In this document: one piece after another, positions 32,878-40,615 of the stretch
Layout of the letters: every line of letters begins with the position of its first letter
Position numbering within the stretch: the first letter of the stretch is position 1
Assembly (NCBI RefSeq): GCF_003696235.1
Contig: NZ_RFFJ01000020.1
Coordinates: 1 to 48,290, forward strand
Direction of reading: 5' to 3'
DNA: 48,290 bases
Source: Streptomyces triticirhizae
Lineage (GTDB): Bacteria; Actinomycetota; Actinomycetes; Streptomycetales; Streptomycetaceae
Translations under genes and position numbers: made by a program
The notes under the pieces: model-generated
Database searches by the model: none
Told to the model about the DNA's origin: nothing
What the model saw: only the letters and a program-made list of their open reading frames with translations

Positions 32878-33776
32878 GCATCCTCTCCAAGCCGGGGAAC
32901 GAGCCGGGAGGCGAACAGGGCAACGGGCCGGAGAGGTTCTCCGGCGACGGGCCGCCGGCGGGCCGGCTGGCGGCGCGGGGGCTGACCCTCGGCTACGACG
33001 CCGACCGGCCGGTCGTCGACGCGCTGGACCTCGATATCCCCGACGGCGAGGTCACCGTGATCGTCGGGCCCAACGCCTGCGGGAAGTCGACCACGTTGCG
33101 CGCGCTGGGCCGGCTGCTGAAGCCGCGCGCCGGGACGGTGCTGCTGGACGGCGCCGAGCTGCACACGTTGCCCACCCGGCGGATAGCCCAGTCGCTCGGC
33201 CTGCTGCCGCAGACCCCGGTCGCGCCCGAGGCGATCACCGTCGCCGACCTGGTCTCCCGGGGCCGGCAGCCGCACCAGCGCTGGTGGCAGCAGTGGTCCC
33301 CGGCCGACGAGGCCGCCGTGGCCGAGGCGATGGAACGCACCGACGTCAGCGGGCTGGCCGACCGGCCGGTGGACGCCCTCTCCGGCGGGCAGCGGCAGCG
33401 GGTCTGGATCGCGATGGCCCTCGCCCAGCAGACCGACCTGCTGCTGCTCGACGAGCCCACCACCTATCTGGACATCGCCCACCAGGTCGAAGTGCTCAAC
33501 CTGGTCCGCCAGTTGGCCACCCCCACGGACGAGACGCCGGCCCGCACCGTGGTCACCGTGCTGCACGACCTCAACCAGGCCGCCCGCTACGCCGACCACC
33601 TGGTGGCCATGAAGGACGGCCGGATCGCCGCCCAGGGCCACCCCGACGAGATCGTCACGGCCGAGCTGGTGGGGGAGGTCTTCGGCCTGGCGGCCGTCGT
33701 GATCCCCGACCCGGTCACCGGCTCCCCGCTGGTCGTGCCCGAGGCCCCCACGCCCCTGCCGGGGGAGGCCCGTTGA
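32874..33776 (+). CDS. Iron-siderophore ABC transporter ATPase
   Basis: A 300-residue FepC/FhuC-type ATPase that powers the two permeases from the cytoplasmic side. Walker A is GPNACGKS (65-72), the signature LSGGQRQR, Walker B LLLLDEPT with D-loop TYLDIAHQ, and the H-loop TVLHDLNQA. A loose ~30-residue Gly/Pro/Glu-rich N-terminal extension is unusual but harmless for the fold. Length is otherwise normal. Overlap with the upstream permease is four bases. Confidence 0.95.
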   Translation: MSILSKPGNEPGGEQGNGPERFSGDGPPAGRLAARGLTLGYDADRPVVDALDLDIPDGEVTVIVGPNACGKSTTLRALGRLLKPRAGTVLLDGAELHTLPTRRIAQSLGLLPQTPVAPEAITVADLVSRGRQPHQRWWQQWSPADEAAVAEAMERTDVSGLADRPVDALSGGQRQRVWIAMALAQQTDLLLLDEPTTYLDIAHQVEVLNLVRQLATPTDETPARTVVTVLHDLNQAARYADHLVAMKDGRIAAQGHPDEIVTAELVGEVFGLAAVVIPDPVTGSPLVVPEAPTPLPGEAR

Positions 33777-33844
33777 CCCCAGCGCGCCGCCGCGTCCCCC
33801 GTTACCGTTCCCGTTCCCGCTTCGCCAGAAAGGCCCCGCCCGCC

Positions 33845-34816
33845 ATGAACCGTCGCATCACCGCCTCCGCCCTGGCGCTCGCCTGCGCCGTCGCCCTCGC
33901 CGCCTGCGGCGACGACGCGGACTCGGAGGGCTCCTCCGGTTCGTCCGGCTCCGACGGCTCGGGCGGCACCCGGACCGTGGAGACCGCGATGGGCCCGGTC
34001 GAGGTGCCGGAGAACCCGCAGCGCGTGGTGGTGCTGGACACCGCCGAGCTGGACACCGCGATCACCCTGGGCATCGTCCCGGTCGGCGCCGTCCAGGCCG
34101 ACGCCACCCAGGAGTTCCTCGACTACCTGCCGCAGGACCAGCTCGCCGACATCGAGAACGTGGGCAACATCGCGGCGCCCAACCTGGAGGCCATCAACGA
34201 GCTGGACCCGGACCTGATCATCGGCAGCAAGGTGCGCGACGAGCAGCGCTACGACGAGCTGTCGGCGATCGCGCCGACGGTCTTCTCGGAGACGGTGGGC
34301 GCGCCCTGGAAGGAGAACTTCCTGATGCACGCCGAGGCGCTGGGCAGGTCGGAGGAGGCGGAGCAGGTCGTCGCCGCCTACGAGGAGCATGTCGCCGAGG
34401 TCACCGAGGCCATCGGCGGGCCCGAGGCGGCGGCCGAGATCGAGGTCAGCATGTTGCGCTTCATCGACGGCGGCAACACCCGCCTCTACGGGCGGGAGAA
34501 CTACATCGGCGGCATCCTGGAGGACGTGGGCCTGGGCCGGCCGGCGATCGTGGACGACGCGACCGACGGCTTCGCCGTGGAGATCAGCCCCGAGCAGGTG
34601 GACCAGGCCGACGCCGACGTCATCTACTACTCCTCCTACGGCGACCCGGACGCCTCGGGCGAGGAGGCGGCGGTCGGCGGCCCGCTGTGGGAGGACCTGA
34701 CCGCCGTCCAGGAGAACCGCGCGTTCCCGGTCAACGACCAGCTGTGGTTCCTGGGCATCGGCTACACGGCGGCCGAGCAGATCCTCGACGAGATCGCGGA
34801 GACCCTCGCCGGCTGA
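33845..34816 (+). CDS. Iron-siderophore-binding lipoprotein
   Basis: A 323-residue substrate-binding lipoprotein of the FepB/FecB type. The signal peptide ends in LAAC (Cys21), followed by a Ser/Gly/Asp linker. The domain shows VVVLDTAELDTAITLGIVPVGA, NVGNIAAPNLEAINELDPDLIIGSKVRDEQ and EISPEQVDQADADVIYYSSY, the standard two-lobe pattern. It captures the loaded siderophore outside and hands it to the permeases. The gap to the ATPase gene is 68 bp, and a strong terminator follows, so this is the operon's last gene. Confidence 0.93.
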   Translation: MNRRITASALALACAVALAACGDDADSEGSSGSSGSDGSGGTRTVETAMGPVEVPENPQRVVVLDTAELDTAITLGIVPVGAVQADATQEFLDYLPQDQLADIENVGNIAAPNLEAINELDPDLIIGSKVRDEQRYDELSAIAPTVFSETVGAPWKENFLMHAEALGRSEEAEQVVAAYEEHVAEVTEAIGGPEAAAEIEVSMLRFIDGGNTRLYGRENYIGGILEDVGLGRPAIVDDATDGFAVEISPEQVDQADADVIYYSSYGDPDASGEEAAVGGPLWEDLTAVQENRAFPVNDQLWFLGIGYTAAEQILDEIAETLAG

Positions 34817-34834
34817 ACGCCGGGCCGGTGGAAC

Positions 34835-34875
34835 GCGCGCCAGCGGCCCGGCCGTTGGGCCGGGCCGTGGCGCGC
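34835..34875. terminator. Terminator of the iron-uptake operon
   Basis: GCGCGCCA-CGGCCCGGCC pairs with GGCCGGGCCGTGGCGCGC over 18 bp, with a single bulged G on the left arm and a GTTG loop. It comes 18 bp after the binding-protein stop. Confidence 0.8.
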
Positions 34876-34934
34876 GACCGCCGCCCCTCGCGCCGGGGCC
34901 CCTCGCGCCGGGGCTGGCGGAGAGGGCGTCCGGT

Positions 34935-35792
34935 TCAGGCCAGGCGGGCCAGCAGGTCGGCGAAGAGCGCCGGGCGGCTGAAGTAGCCGACGTGCGAGGC
35001 CGCGAGGGTGTGGACCTCGAACGGGTTGGCCGGGGTCAGCTCGTCCGCGCGGCGGATCATGACGTCCTGCACGGCCGGCGTGATGGCCCGGTCCTCGGCG
35101 AGCCGCACAAAGGTGTGGGGAACGCGGCCCCATCCCTCCGCCGTGACGACGGCCCCGGCCTCCAGGACGCCGTGGTTCTCGTCGGGGTCCAGCGCGTCGA
35201 GCAGCATCCGGAACTGGTGGTCGCTGCCGTCGGCCATGATCGCGGCCTTCAGCCGCGCGAACAGCTCCGGATCGCCGTGCGCCGCACGCCAGTTGAGCCG
35301 GGCCACGCCCGGCTCTGCCACGCCGGGCACGGCGATCCGGGCCGCGGCGGCGTCCAGCAGGTTGTCGTCCTCGACGCCCCAGGGCTCGGTGAGCATGGCG
35401 GGGTCGCTGAGGCAGAGCGCGGAGAGGTAGACCACGCGGCCGACCAGCTCGGGGTGGGCGTCGGCGACGGCGCTGATCGTCAGGCCGCCCAGGCTGTTGC
35501 CGACCAGCACGAGCGGGCCGGCCGGCGCGAGCCGGCGCAGGATCGCGGCGACGTGCCGCACGTTGTCCGCGAGCGTGACCCCGCGCAGCGGGGACGGCGC
35601 CGCCGCCAGCGCCGCCGGGTCCTGCGGCTGCCGGTAGTAGGCGGCGGGCACGTCGGCGAGGTCGCCGTGCCCTGGCAGGTCGACGGCGTACGAACGGTGG
35701 CCGCGCAGGGCCAGCTCGTTGCGCAGCGGGGTCCAGGTCCTGGCGGTGCCGGAGCCGCCGTGCACCAGGACAAAAGTGGACTGAGAACGCAT
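34935..35792 (-). CDS. Alpha/beta hydrolase
   Basis: A 285-residue hydrolase (esterase or lipase-like). The strand-loop FVLVHGGSGTARTW supplies the oxyanion HGG motif. The nucleophile elbow is VGNSLGG, with Ser. The acid may lie in the DENHG region, and a late His is present in AASHVGYFSRP. It starts MRSQSTF without signal peptide, so cytoplasmic. It is convergent with the iron operon across a hairpin. The left copy of the 40-bp repeat begins 204 bp beyond its start. Substrate unknown. Confidence 0.87.
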   Translation of the reverse strand: MRSQSTFVLVHGGSGTARTWTPLRNELALRGHRSYAVDLPGHGDLADVPAAYYRQPQDPAALAAAPSPLRGVTLADNVRHVAAILRRLAPAGPLVLVGNSLGGLTISAVADAHPELVGRVVYLSALCLSDPAMLTEPWGVEDDNLLDAAAARIAVPGVAEPGVARLNWRAAHGDPELFARLKAAIMADGSDHQFRMLLDALDPDENHGVLEAGAVVTAEGWGRVPHTFVRLAEDRAITPAVQDVMIRRADELTPANPFEVHTLAASHVGYFSRPALFADLLARLA

Positions 35793-35996
35793 AACGGAAA
35801 AACCTCGTCATCCTGAGGTGGGACATGGGGACGCGTACGACCCCGACGCCGGCACCAGGCCGACGTCGCAGGTCAGCGCCCCGACCGCAGTCGGACGCTC
35901 GACCAGGCATGAATGACGAGGGACATACCCACAGGCTAACCGACCCCGCCGGAAACCCGCGACGCCGGGGCCCGAAACCCAACGGCCGCCCGGCGC

Positions 35997-36036
35997 GGCC
36001 CCGTTCAGCCCTCCTTGACGGGGCGGCGGGCGCGGA
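35997..36036. repeat. Left copy of the 40-bp direct repeat flanking the R-M island
   Basis: Exact copy of 39104-39143. It carries the last ten codons and stop (RARRPVKEG plus one) of the neighbouring membrane-protein gene, here used as the 3' end of the Vsr-type gene. One base beyond each end the copies differ. Confidence 0.95.
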
Positions 36037-36796
36037 CAAGCAGATCGATTCGTTCCGCGACTCGGGAGAGGTCCTCGTGTTCCCAGGCGCGGACGACGCG
36101 CCATCCTCGTTCGAGAAGGAGCCGGCTGGTTTCGGCGTCTCTGGCCCGGTTGCCTTCGATCTTCTCCCGCCAGAACTCCGCACGCTTGGTCGCTGGTCTG
36201 TGGTGCTCAGGGCAGCCATGCCAGAAGCAACCATCGACGAACACGGCGACCCGGGCCTTCGGAAAGACCACATCGGCGGTTCTCCGAAGATCAGGTAGCG
36301 GGCGGATCGACACCCGGTAGCGCAGCCCCCTCTGGTGGAGCAGCGAGCGAAGCAGAAGCTCCGGCTTCGTGTCGCGTCCTCTGTTCGCCCTCATCACCGC
36401 GCGCGACTCCGGAGACGACGCTCCTGAGTCCGAAGGCAACGTCTCGCTGGCGGCGAGCCCCGCAGCGTGAGCCAGCGCCCAGGCCGCTCTGAGATTCGCG
36501 GCGCGCGTTCCCTCATCGACCTCGCCCACGTGGCGCTCACGCGTGCGACCGTCCTGCGACCAGCGCAGGTACGCGTGGACACGACGTCGCTTTCCATAGA
36601 GGCGGAGTGCGATCGATCCGCGAGCGAAGCGTCCTTCGCCCGTCCGCACAGCACGATTCCGTGACCCGCCGGCCGCCCGGTCCTGTTCCGCTGAACGCGC
36701 GCGCACACTCATTCCGGCCCTCGGCTTCCAGGCCCTCTCCTCCGGTACCCGCTCCTTCCAGGAACGGTTCCCTCCGCGCCCCGCGTTGGCGGTCAC
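36005..36796 (-). CDS. Vsr-type very short patch repair endonuclease with N-terminal extension
   Basis: A 263-residue protein. Residues ~128-250 are a complete Vsr domain: SSPESRAVMRANRGRDTKPELLLRSLLHQRGLRYR, catalytic D175 in TADVVF, then VDGCFWHGCP (188-196), with the metal/zinc His and Cys, and WREKIEGNRARD. Vsr nicks at T:G mismatches that arise when methylated C deaminates. Residues ~50-112 form an extra basic domain (LRLYGKRRRVHAYLRWSQDGRTRERHVGEV) absent from short Vsr proteins. The GTG overlaps the methyltransferase stop by four bases; ATG 36712 is an alternative. The last ten residues come from the flanking repeat. Confidence 0.88.
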   Translation of the reverse strand: MTANAGRGGNRSWKERVPEERAWKPRAGMSVRARSAEQDRAAGGSRNRAVRTGEGRFARGSIALRLYGKRRRVHAYLRWSQDGRTRERHVGEVDEGTRAANLRAAWALAHAAGLAASETLPSDSGASSPESRAVMRANRGRDTKPELLLRSLLHQRGLRYRVSIRPLPDLRRTADVVFPKARVAVFVDGCFWHGCPEHHRPATKRAEFWREKIEGNRARDAETSRLLLERGWRVVRAWEHEDLSRVAERIDLLVRARRPVKEG

Positions 36797-38052
36797 CGCC
36801 GGCGCTCGGCTTCCGTCAAGGCGGCGGCCACCGCCCTCGCGAACGTCGCGCCGAGTTTGACCGGAACCGCGTTGCCGAGTTGCCGCATCTGCTCGCCGCG
36901 TGGCCCCTTGAGCTCCCAGTGGTCAGGGAAAGTCATCACGCGGGCGGTCTCGCGCACGGTCATATAGCGGTAGCCCGTGCCGTCGTACCCAGGGTCGTCC
37001 ACACGCATCACTGACTCGCCTCCGGGAACACCGTGCACCCCCGCCTTCACGGTTTTCGCTGGTCGATCGAGGAGGTTGGGCGTGTGCCCTGGATACGTCC
37101 GCGCCCCTGGCCAGCCGACGTGCCCCGTGACGTCCCCCACCTGACGCTTCGGCCTGAGGTCCCCGACCTCGACGGGCGGCAACGGACTTCCCTCGTTCTC
37201 ATCCACACCGACGATCGCATCGCGAAGGGTGCGCCACGGCCTCAGAGCGAGCCGACGGCGAACGCCCTCGTCAGCGAGGTCGAGCTTCGGAAGCTCGGAG
37301 ATGACCCGATCACGCACCTCGTCGGTCACATCGTGCCGATCCCAGTACGGCCCGTCGGCGCGCATGGAGTGGATCAGCGACTCGTAGGAATACTCCTGTC
37401 GAGGGTGGAACGCCTCCCAGTCCACACCGAGATCCGCGCGGAAGGCGACGATGATCACTCGTCGCCTGATCTGCGGAACTCCGTAGTCAGCGGCGTTGAC
37501 GGGCATATGAGTCACGACGTAGCGCTCGGTGGGGTCGGCGTCATCGTTCGCGATGGCCTTCTCCAGTTCGTTGTCGTGCTCCTCCCACGTCTTGCCAGCC
37601 GACCGTGTCAGGAACGGCAGAGTCAGTCCCCGCTTGATGTAGTCAAAGTAGGGCGCGAACGACGGGCGAAGCAGCCCTCGCACGTTCTCGCAGATGACCG
37701 CCTTCGGCCTGAGCTCTCGGATAGCCCGGAACATCTGTGGAAACATGTCGCGCTCGTCCTCGTCACCCCTGTGCGAGCCACCGAGACTGAACGGCTGGCA
37801 GGGCGGCCCGCCCGCGACGAGGTCCACCCTCTCCCTCACCTCCTTGGCGAAGTCGATGTCCCGAACGTCCCCCTCGATCAGAGGCCACGGCATGGGCAAC
37901 TCATCGTCCCGGGCGGGCTGGAGAGGGTTGGCGCGGATGGTCTCGCAGGCGCGTCGCGCGATCTCGTTGAGCAGGAGAGGGCGAAAACCGGCCGCGTGCA
38001 CGGCCATGGCGAGCCCTCCGCCACCGGCGAACAGCTCGACACACGTCCGCAC
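36793..38052 (-). CDS. DNA (cytosine-5) methyltransferase
   Basis: A 419-residue Dcm-type enzyme that methylates C in the recognition site to protect it. All motifs are present: I ELFAGGGG (6-13), IV GGPPCQPFS with nucleophile C85, VI ENV (122-124), VIII QIRRRVIIVAFR, the variable target-recognition region (~260-350), IX RYMTVRETARVMTFPDHW and X RQLGNAVPVKLG. The GTG at 38052 gives the family-typical start and has GAAGGA ~9 nt upstream; GTG at 38082 or 38109 are alternatives. It is coupled to the Vsr gene and divergent from the endonuclease. By analogy with Eco29kI it should modify CCGCGG, which is an inference. Confidence 0.94.
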   Translation of the reverse strand: MRTCVELFAGGGGLAMAVHAAGFRPLLLNEIARRACETIRANPLQPARDDELPMPWPLIEGDVRDIDFAKEVRERVDLVAGGPPCQPFSLGGSHRGDEDERDMFPQMFRAIRELRPKAVICENVRGLLRPSFAPYFDYIKRGLTLPFLTRSAGKTWEEHDNELEKAIANDDADPTERYVVTHMPVNAADYGVPQIRRRVIIVAFRADLGVDWEAFHPRQEYSYESLIHSMRADGPYWDRHDVTDEVRDRVISELPKLDLADEGVRRRLALRPWRTLRDAIVGVDENEGSPLPPVEVGDLRPKRQVGDVTGHVGWPGARTYPGHTPNLLDRPAKTVKAGVHGVPGGESVMRVDDPGYDGTGYRYMTVRETARVMTFPDHWELKGPRGEQMRQLGNAVPVKLGATFARAVAAALTEAERRR

Positions 38053-38214
38053 GTCGTGACGTCCTTCTCGCAGCTCAAACACCCAAGAAGTGTACCGCGG
38101 AGATCGCACTCGGCAAGGCTATCGACGTCGCGGTTCTCAACTCTCCCATTCGCACTCGTCGTACGGCGGAGCTAGTGTCACGTTCACGCGCTCGCCCAGG
38201 AGGTCGCCCCACGT

Positions 38215-39081
38215 ATGGCCAGCCAGTTCAGCAGTCAGTTCCGCCTGAGCATCACCAGGGCGCTCGGGCACCAACTGGCGGAAGCGTTCGACGAACTCGC
38301 GCCCGCGCCGCTCACCCCAGAGAACCTCGACCGCCTCGACGAACAGGCGGAGGCCGAGCGACTCAGCAGCCGGTCAGGGGTCTACCAGCTCTACCGACGG
38401 GGCGAGTTCGTCTACGTGGGCAAGGCCGACAAGCGGCTTTCCGGAAGGCTGAGTCAACACCTGCGGAAGATCTCTGGCCGAAGCAACATCAGTCCCTCGG
38501 AGATCTCGTTCAAATGCCTCTACGTCGCAGAGGACTTCTCAGCGGTCGCGCCCGAGAAGCTGCTGATCAAGAAGTACAAGGCGGATGGACACATCCCCTG
38601 GAACACCAACGGCTTCGGCAACAAGGACCCGGGGCAGAGGCGCGACCGCACCGCGCTCAGCGCCGATCACTTCGACGCGCTGTTCCCCATCGACCTCGAT
38701 CGTCAGGTCGATGGACTGGGGACAGGAGAACACCAACTCGCGGACCTTCTCGCGAAGATCAAGAGCGGACTGCCCTACAACTTCCGTTTCCAGAAGGACT
38801 CGCGCTTCGACGCGGTCTCCGTCACCGTCCCCTCAGCAGCGCTGACCGCCGACGCGGTCTTCCGACTGGTAGCGCCCGCGCTGCCCGAGGACTGGCAGAT
38901 CAGCGCCCTGATGGGATACGTGATCATGTATCCGGACAAGGGAGCCGACTACCCCAGCGGCTTTCGCTACTACCGCGGCGTAACCGTGACCGAGGAGCAA
39001 CCGAAGAGGGTGCCCGCCGGCGAGGCTGGCACTCTCTTCGAGGACGAGGACGAGGACGAGGACGAGGAAGACCCGCAGTAG
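38215..39081 (+). CDS. Eco29kI-like GIY-YIG type II restriction endonuclease
   Basis: A 288-residue endonuclease. Residues ~54-133 are a GIY-YIG nuclease: GVY (55-57) and YVG (67-69) with GKAD, Arg78 and His82 in SGRLSQH, Glu114 in APEKLLIKKY, and the Asn in IPWNTNGFGNKDPGQRRDR, a phrase characteristic of the Eco29kI family (cuts CCGCGG). The C-terminus is an Asp/Glu run (about 274-288). AGGAGG lies 11 nt before the ATG. It is divergent from the methyltransferase, with no controller gene, so timing must come from the shared promoter region. Actual specificity is not proved. Confidence 0.9.
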   Translation: MASQFSSQFRLSITRALGHQLAEAFDELAPAPLTPENLDRLDEQAEAERLSSRSGVYQLYRRGEFVYVGKADKRLSGRLSQHLRKISGRSNISPSEISFKCLYVAEDFSAVAPEKLLIKKYKADGHIPWNTNGFGNKDPGQRRDRTALSADHFDALFPIDLDRQVDGLGTGEHQLADLLAKIKSGLPYNFRFQKDSRFDAVSVTVPSAALTADAVFRLVAPALPEDWQISALMGYVIMYPDKGADYPSGFRYYRGVTVTEEQPKRVPAGEAGTLFEDEDEDEDEEDPQ

Positions 39082-39103
39082 CTCGGCCGCGACCTCGGTG
39101 ACG

Positions 39104-39143
39104 GGCCCCGTTCAGCCCTCCTTGACGGGGCGGCGGGCGCGGA
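39104..39143. repeat. Right copy of the 40-bp direct repeat
   Basis: Exact copy of 35997-36036. It spans the stop and last ten codons of the membrane-protein gene 39112-40170, which is probably its original setting because that protein's helix runs naturally into this tail. Confidence 0.95.
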
Positions 39144-40170
39144 AGAGGAGGAAGGCGGCGGAGGCGAAGGCGGCCAGGCGGAGGAGGAGGGGCCAGTCGT
39201 TGGCGAGAAGCTTCTCGACCTCGCCGTCGGCGAGCGGCTCGCCCCAGTTCCCGCCGAGGCGGCCCATCAGCCAGACGCCGTAGACCGTCGCGACCAGCGC
39301 CGGCATCCCGAACGTGGCCCACTGGCGCTCGCGTTGACCGAGCCGGGGCGACCAGTACGCCAGCACCCAGCCCAGCGCCAGCGCGGGCAGCGAGCCGGCG
39401 ACCGCGCCGCCGACCAGCGCCACCACGCCGGCCAGCTCGACGATCCCGCCCCTGCGGCGCCCGCCGAGGACGGCCCTGGCCAGCCGGGCCCGCCGGCGTG
39501 GCGGGTCGGCGTCCTCGACCACCGGCTGGGTGAGCGAGGCGTCGGCCGTCTCGCGCTCCGCCTCGGCCGCCGTCAGCTCGGCCTCCGTGGCGGGCCCGGG
39601 CTCGGCGTCGGCCAGGCCGCTGGGGTGCATCAGCTCGGGGATGTCGATCCCGCCGCTGAAGCCGGCGATCTGCCCCTCGGGCCCCCGCTGCCAACCGCCG
39701 CCGCGCGGCAGCTCCTCCCTCGGCCAGCGCAGCGGCACCTCGGGCCCGTCAGCGCCCGGCGACCCCGGCCGCTCGCGCCGCGCCGGCCGCTCGCGCCGCG
39801 CGGGCAGCGGCGCCGGCGGCGAAGAGGCATACGGAAAGGAGGACGGAGCGGAGGACGGAGCGGGGGGCGAAGGTGAAGGGGACGGCGAAGGTGAAGAACG
39901 TGGCCGGGCCGGCCCGTTGGTGGTGGCCGGCGGGGCGTCGCCGGCCGCGCGGGCCACCACGTCCTCGGGGCTGCCGAGCTTCCCCAGGATGCGGCGCACG
40001 GAGGCGGCGGACCGCGTCTCGGAGCCCGCGTCGGCCCGCGCGCGGCCGATCTCGTCCCGCAGTCGGTTGACCAGCCGGGCCCGTTCGGCGGACGACATGG
40101 CGGTGCCATGGGCCAGGTCGCCGACCCGGCTCAGATAGTCGAACACCAGCTGTTCGTCCTCGATCCCCAC
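39112..40170 (-). CDS. HAAS-like, Pro/Ser-rich membrane protein
   Basis: A 352-residue protein. The N-terminal ~70 residues resemble a HAAS/DUF1700-type helical domain (FDYLSRVGDLAHGTAMSSAERARLVNRLRDEI...VRRILGKLGSPEDVVARA). A long Ser/Pro-rich low-complexity region follows (~75-150), and the C-terminal third has three or four helices (VELAGVVALVGGAVAGSLPALALGWVLAYW; FGMPALVATVYGVWLMG; WPLLLRLAAFASAAFLLF) ending in RARRPVKEG. GTG at 40170 has AGGGG 7 nt upstream. In related proteins the HAAS domain pairs with PadR regulators; none is adjacent here. Its 3' end is the target of the R-M insertion. Confidence 0.78.
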   Translation of the reverse strand: MGIEDEQLVFDYLSRVGDLAHGTAMSSAERARLVNRLRDEIGRARADAGSETRSAASVRRILGKLGSPEDVVARAAGDAPPATTNGPARPRSSPSPSPSPSPPAPSSAPSSFPYASSPPAPLPARRERPARRERPGSPGADGPEVPLRWPREELPRGGGWQRGPEGQIAGFSGGIDIPELMHPSGLADAEPGPATEAELTAAEAERETADASLTQPVVEDADPPRRRARLARAVLGGRRRGGIVELAGVVALVGGAVAGSLPALALGWVLAYWSPRLGQRERQWATFGMPALVATVYGVWLMGRLGGNWGEPLADGEVEKLLANDWPLLLRLAAFASAAFLLFRARRPVKEG

Positions 40171-40356
40171 GCCACTGCCCCTGCGCTCGCCCGGCCCGGA
40201 CCCGATGCGGTCCCCGACACTCCCCGCGTTACCCACCGATGCTACTGACGCACACCGACAGCGGGGCCCGCCGCGCGGAAACGATCCCGCCGTCGCTGGC
40301 CGACGCGCGGCGACGATCCCGCGCGGGAGCGCGGCGGAACCTGGGGGAACACCGTT

Positions 40357-40378
40357 GTTCATCGCGGGTTCACCGAAC
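40357..40378 (+). promoter_or_regulatory. PHO box (PhoP-binding direct repeats)
   Basis: GTTCATCGCGG directly followed by GTTCACCGAAC: two 11-nt units, each starting with the GTTCAYC core of the Streptomyces PhoP site. It lies 237 bp upstream of the OmpR-type regulator gene that heads the pst region, where phosphate control is expected. Confidence 0.7.
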
Positions 40379-40537
40379 GCCGTGCAACCCGCTACCCACA
40401 GCTCGTTACATGGTGAACGTCGCTCGTGGACACCGGTTTCACGCCTCCCGGGAGCCCGGCGCACGGCCGTCGGCCCGCCCGCCGGCCCCGCTCGTCTCCC
40501 GTGGCGCGACGCGGCCTGACGCCCTGGCCGTTCGTTC

Positions 40538-40597
40538 ACCGCCGAGACCACTGCCGAGTCGACTGCCGTAACGACCACCGAGACCACCGCCGAGACC
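40538..40597. repeat. Degenerate ACCGCCGAGACC repeats
   Basis: ACCGCCGAGACCA at 40538-40550, ACCACCGAGACCA at 40574-40586 and ACCGCCGAGACC at 40586-40597, with a weaker copy between. They lie just upstream of the regulator's GTG start; role unknown. Confidence 0.45.
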
Positions 40598-40615
40598 GAC
40601 AGCGAGGGAGAGCCC

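Larger units (their letters stand above)
35997..39143. mobile_element. Restriction-modification island with target duplication
   Basis: About 3.1 kb between two exact 40-bp direct repeats. It holds only defence genes (Vsr-type endonuclease, C5 methyltransferase, Eco29kI-like endonuclease) and no integrase, transposase or terminal inverted repeat. Base composition is visibly less GC-rich than on either side, which suggests transfer. The right repeat is the natural 3' end of the gene 39112-40170. Insertion of restriction-modification units with long target duplications is known; the repeat could alternatively be an att site of a lost integrase. Confidence 0.8.
40171..40615. other. 445-bp intergenic control region
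   Basis: This stretch between divergent genes has no convincing gene. It contains a tandem PHO box (40357-40378), further GTTCACC motifs at 40534 (plus) and 40412-40418 (minus), and a degenerate repeat at 40538-40597. In the frame of the downstream regulator, codons 40520-40615 encode a Thr/Ala/Glu-rich string but offer no ATG, GTG or TTG. Confidence 0.6.

Noticed and set aside
35997..39143. Integrase-driven element with att sites as the main reading of the island
   Set aside because: No integrase, excisionase or tRNA end is present; kept only as an alternative to insertion with target duplication.
40397..40429. Minus-strand GTTCACC (40418-40412) as a second PHO box
   Set aside because: Neither neighbouring 11-nt unit on that strand matches, so only a single unit is present.
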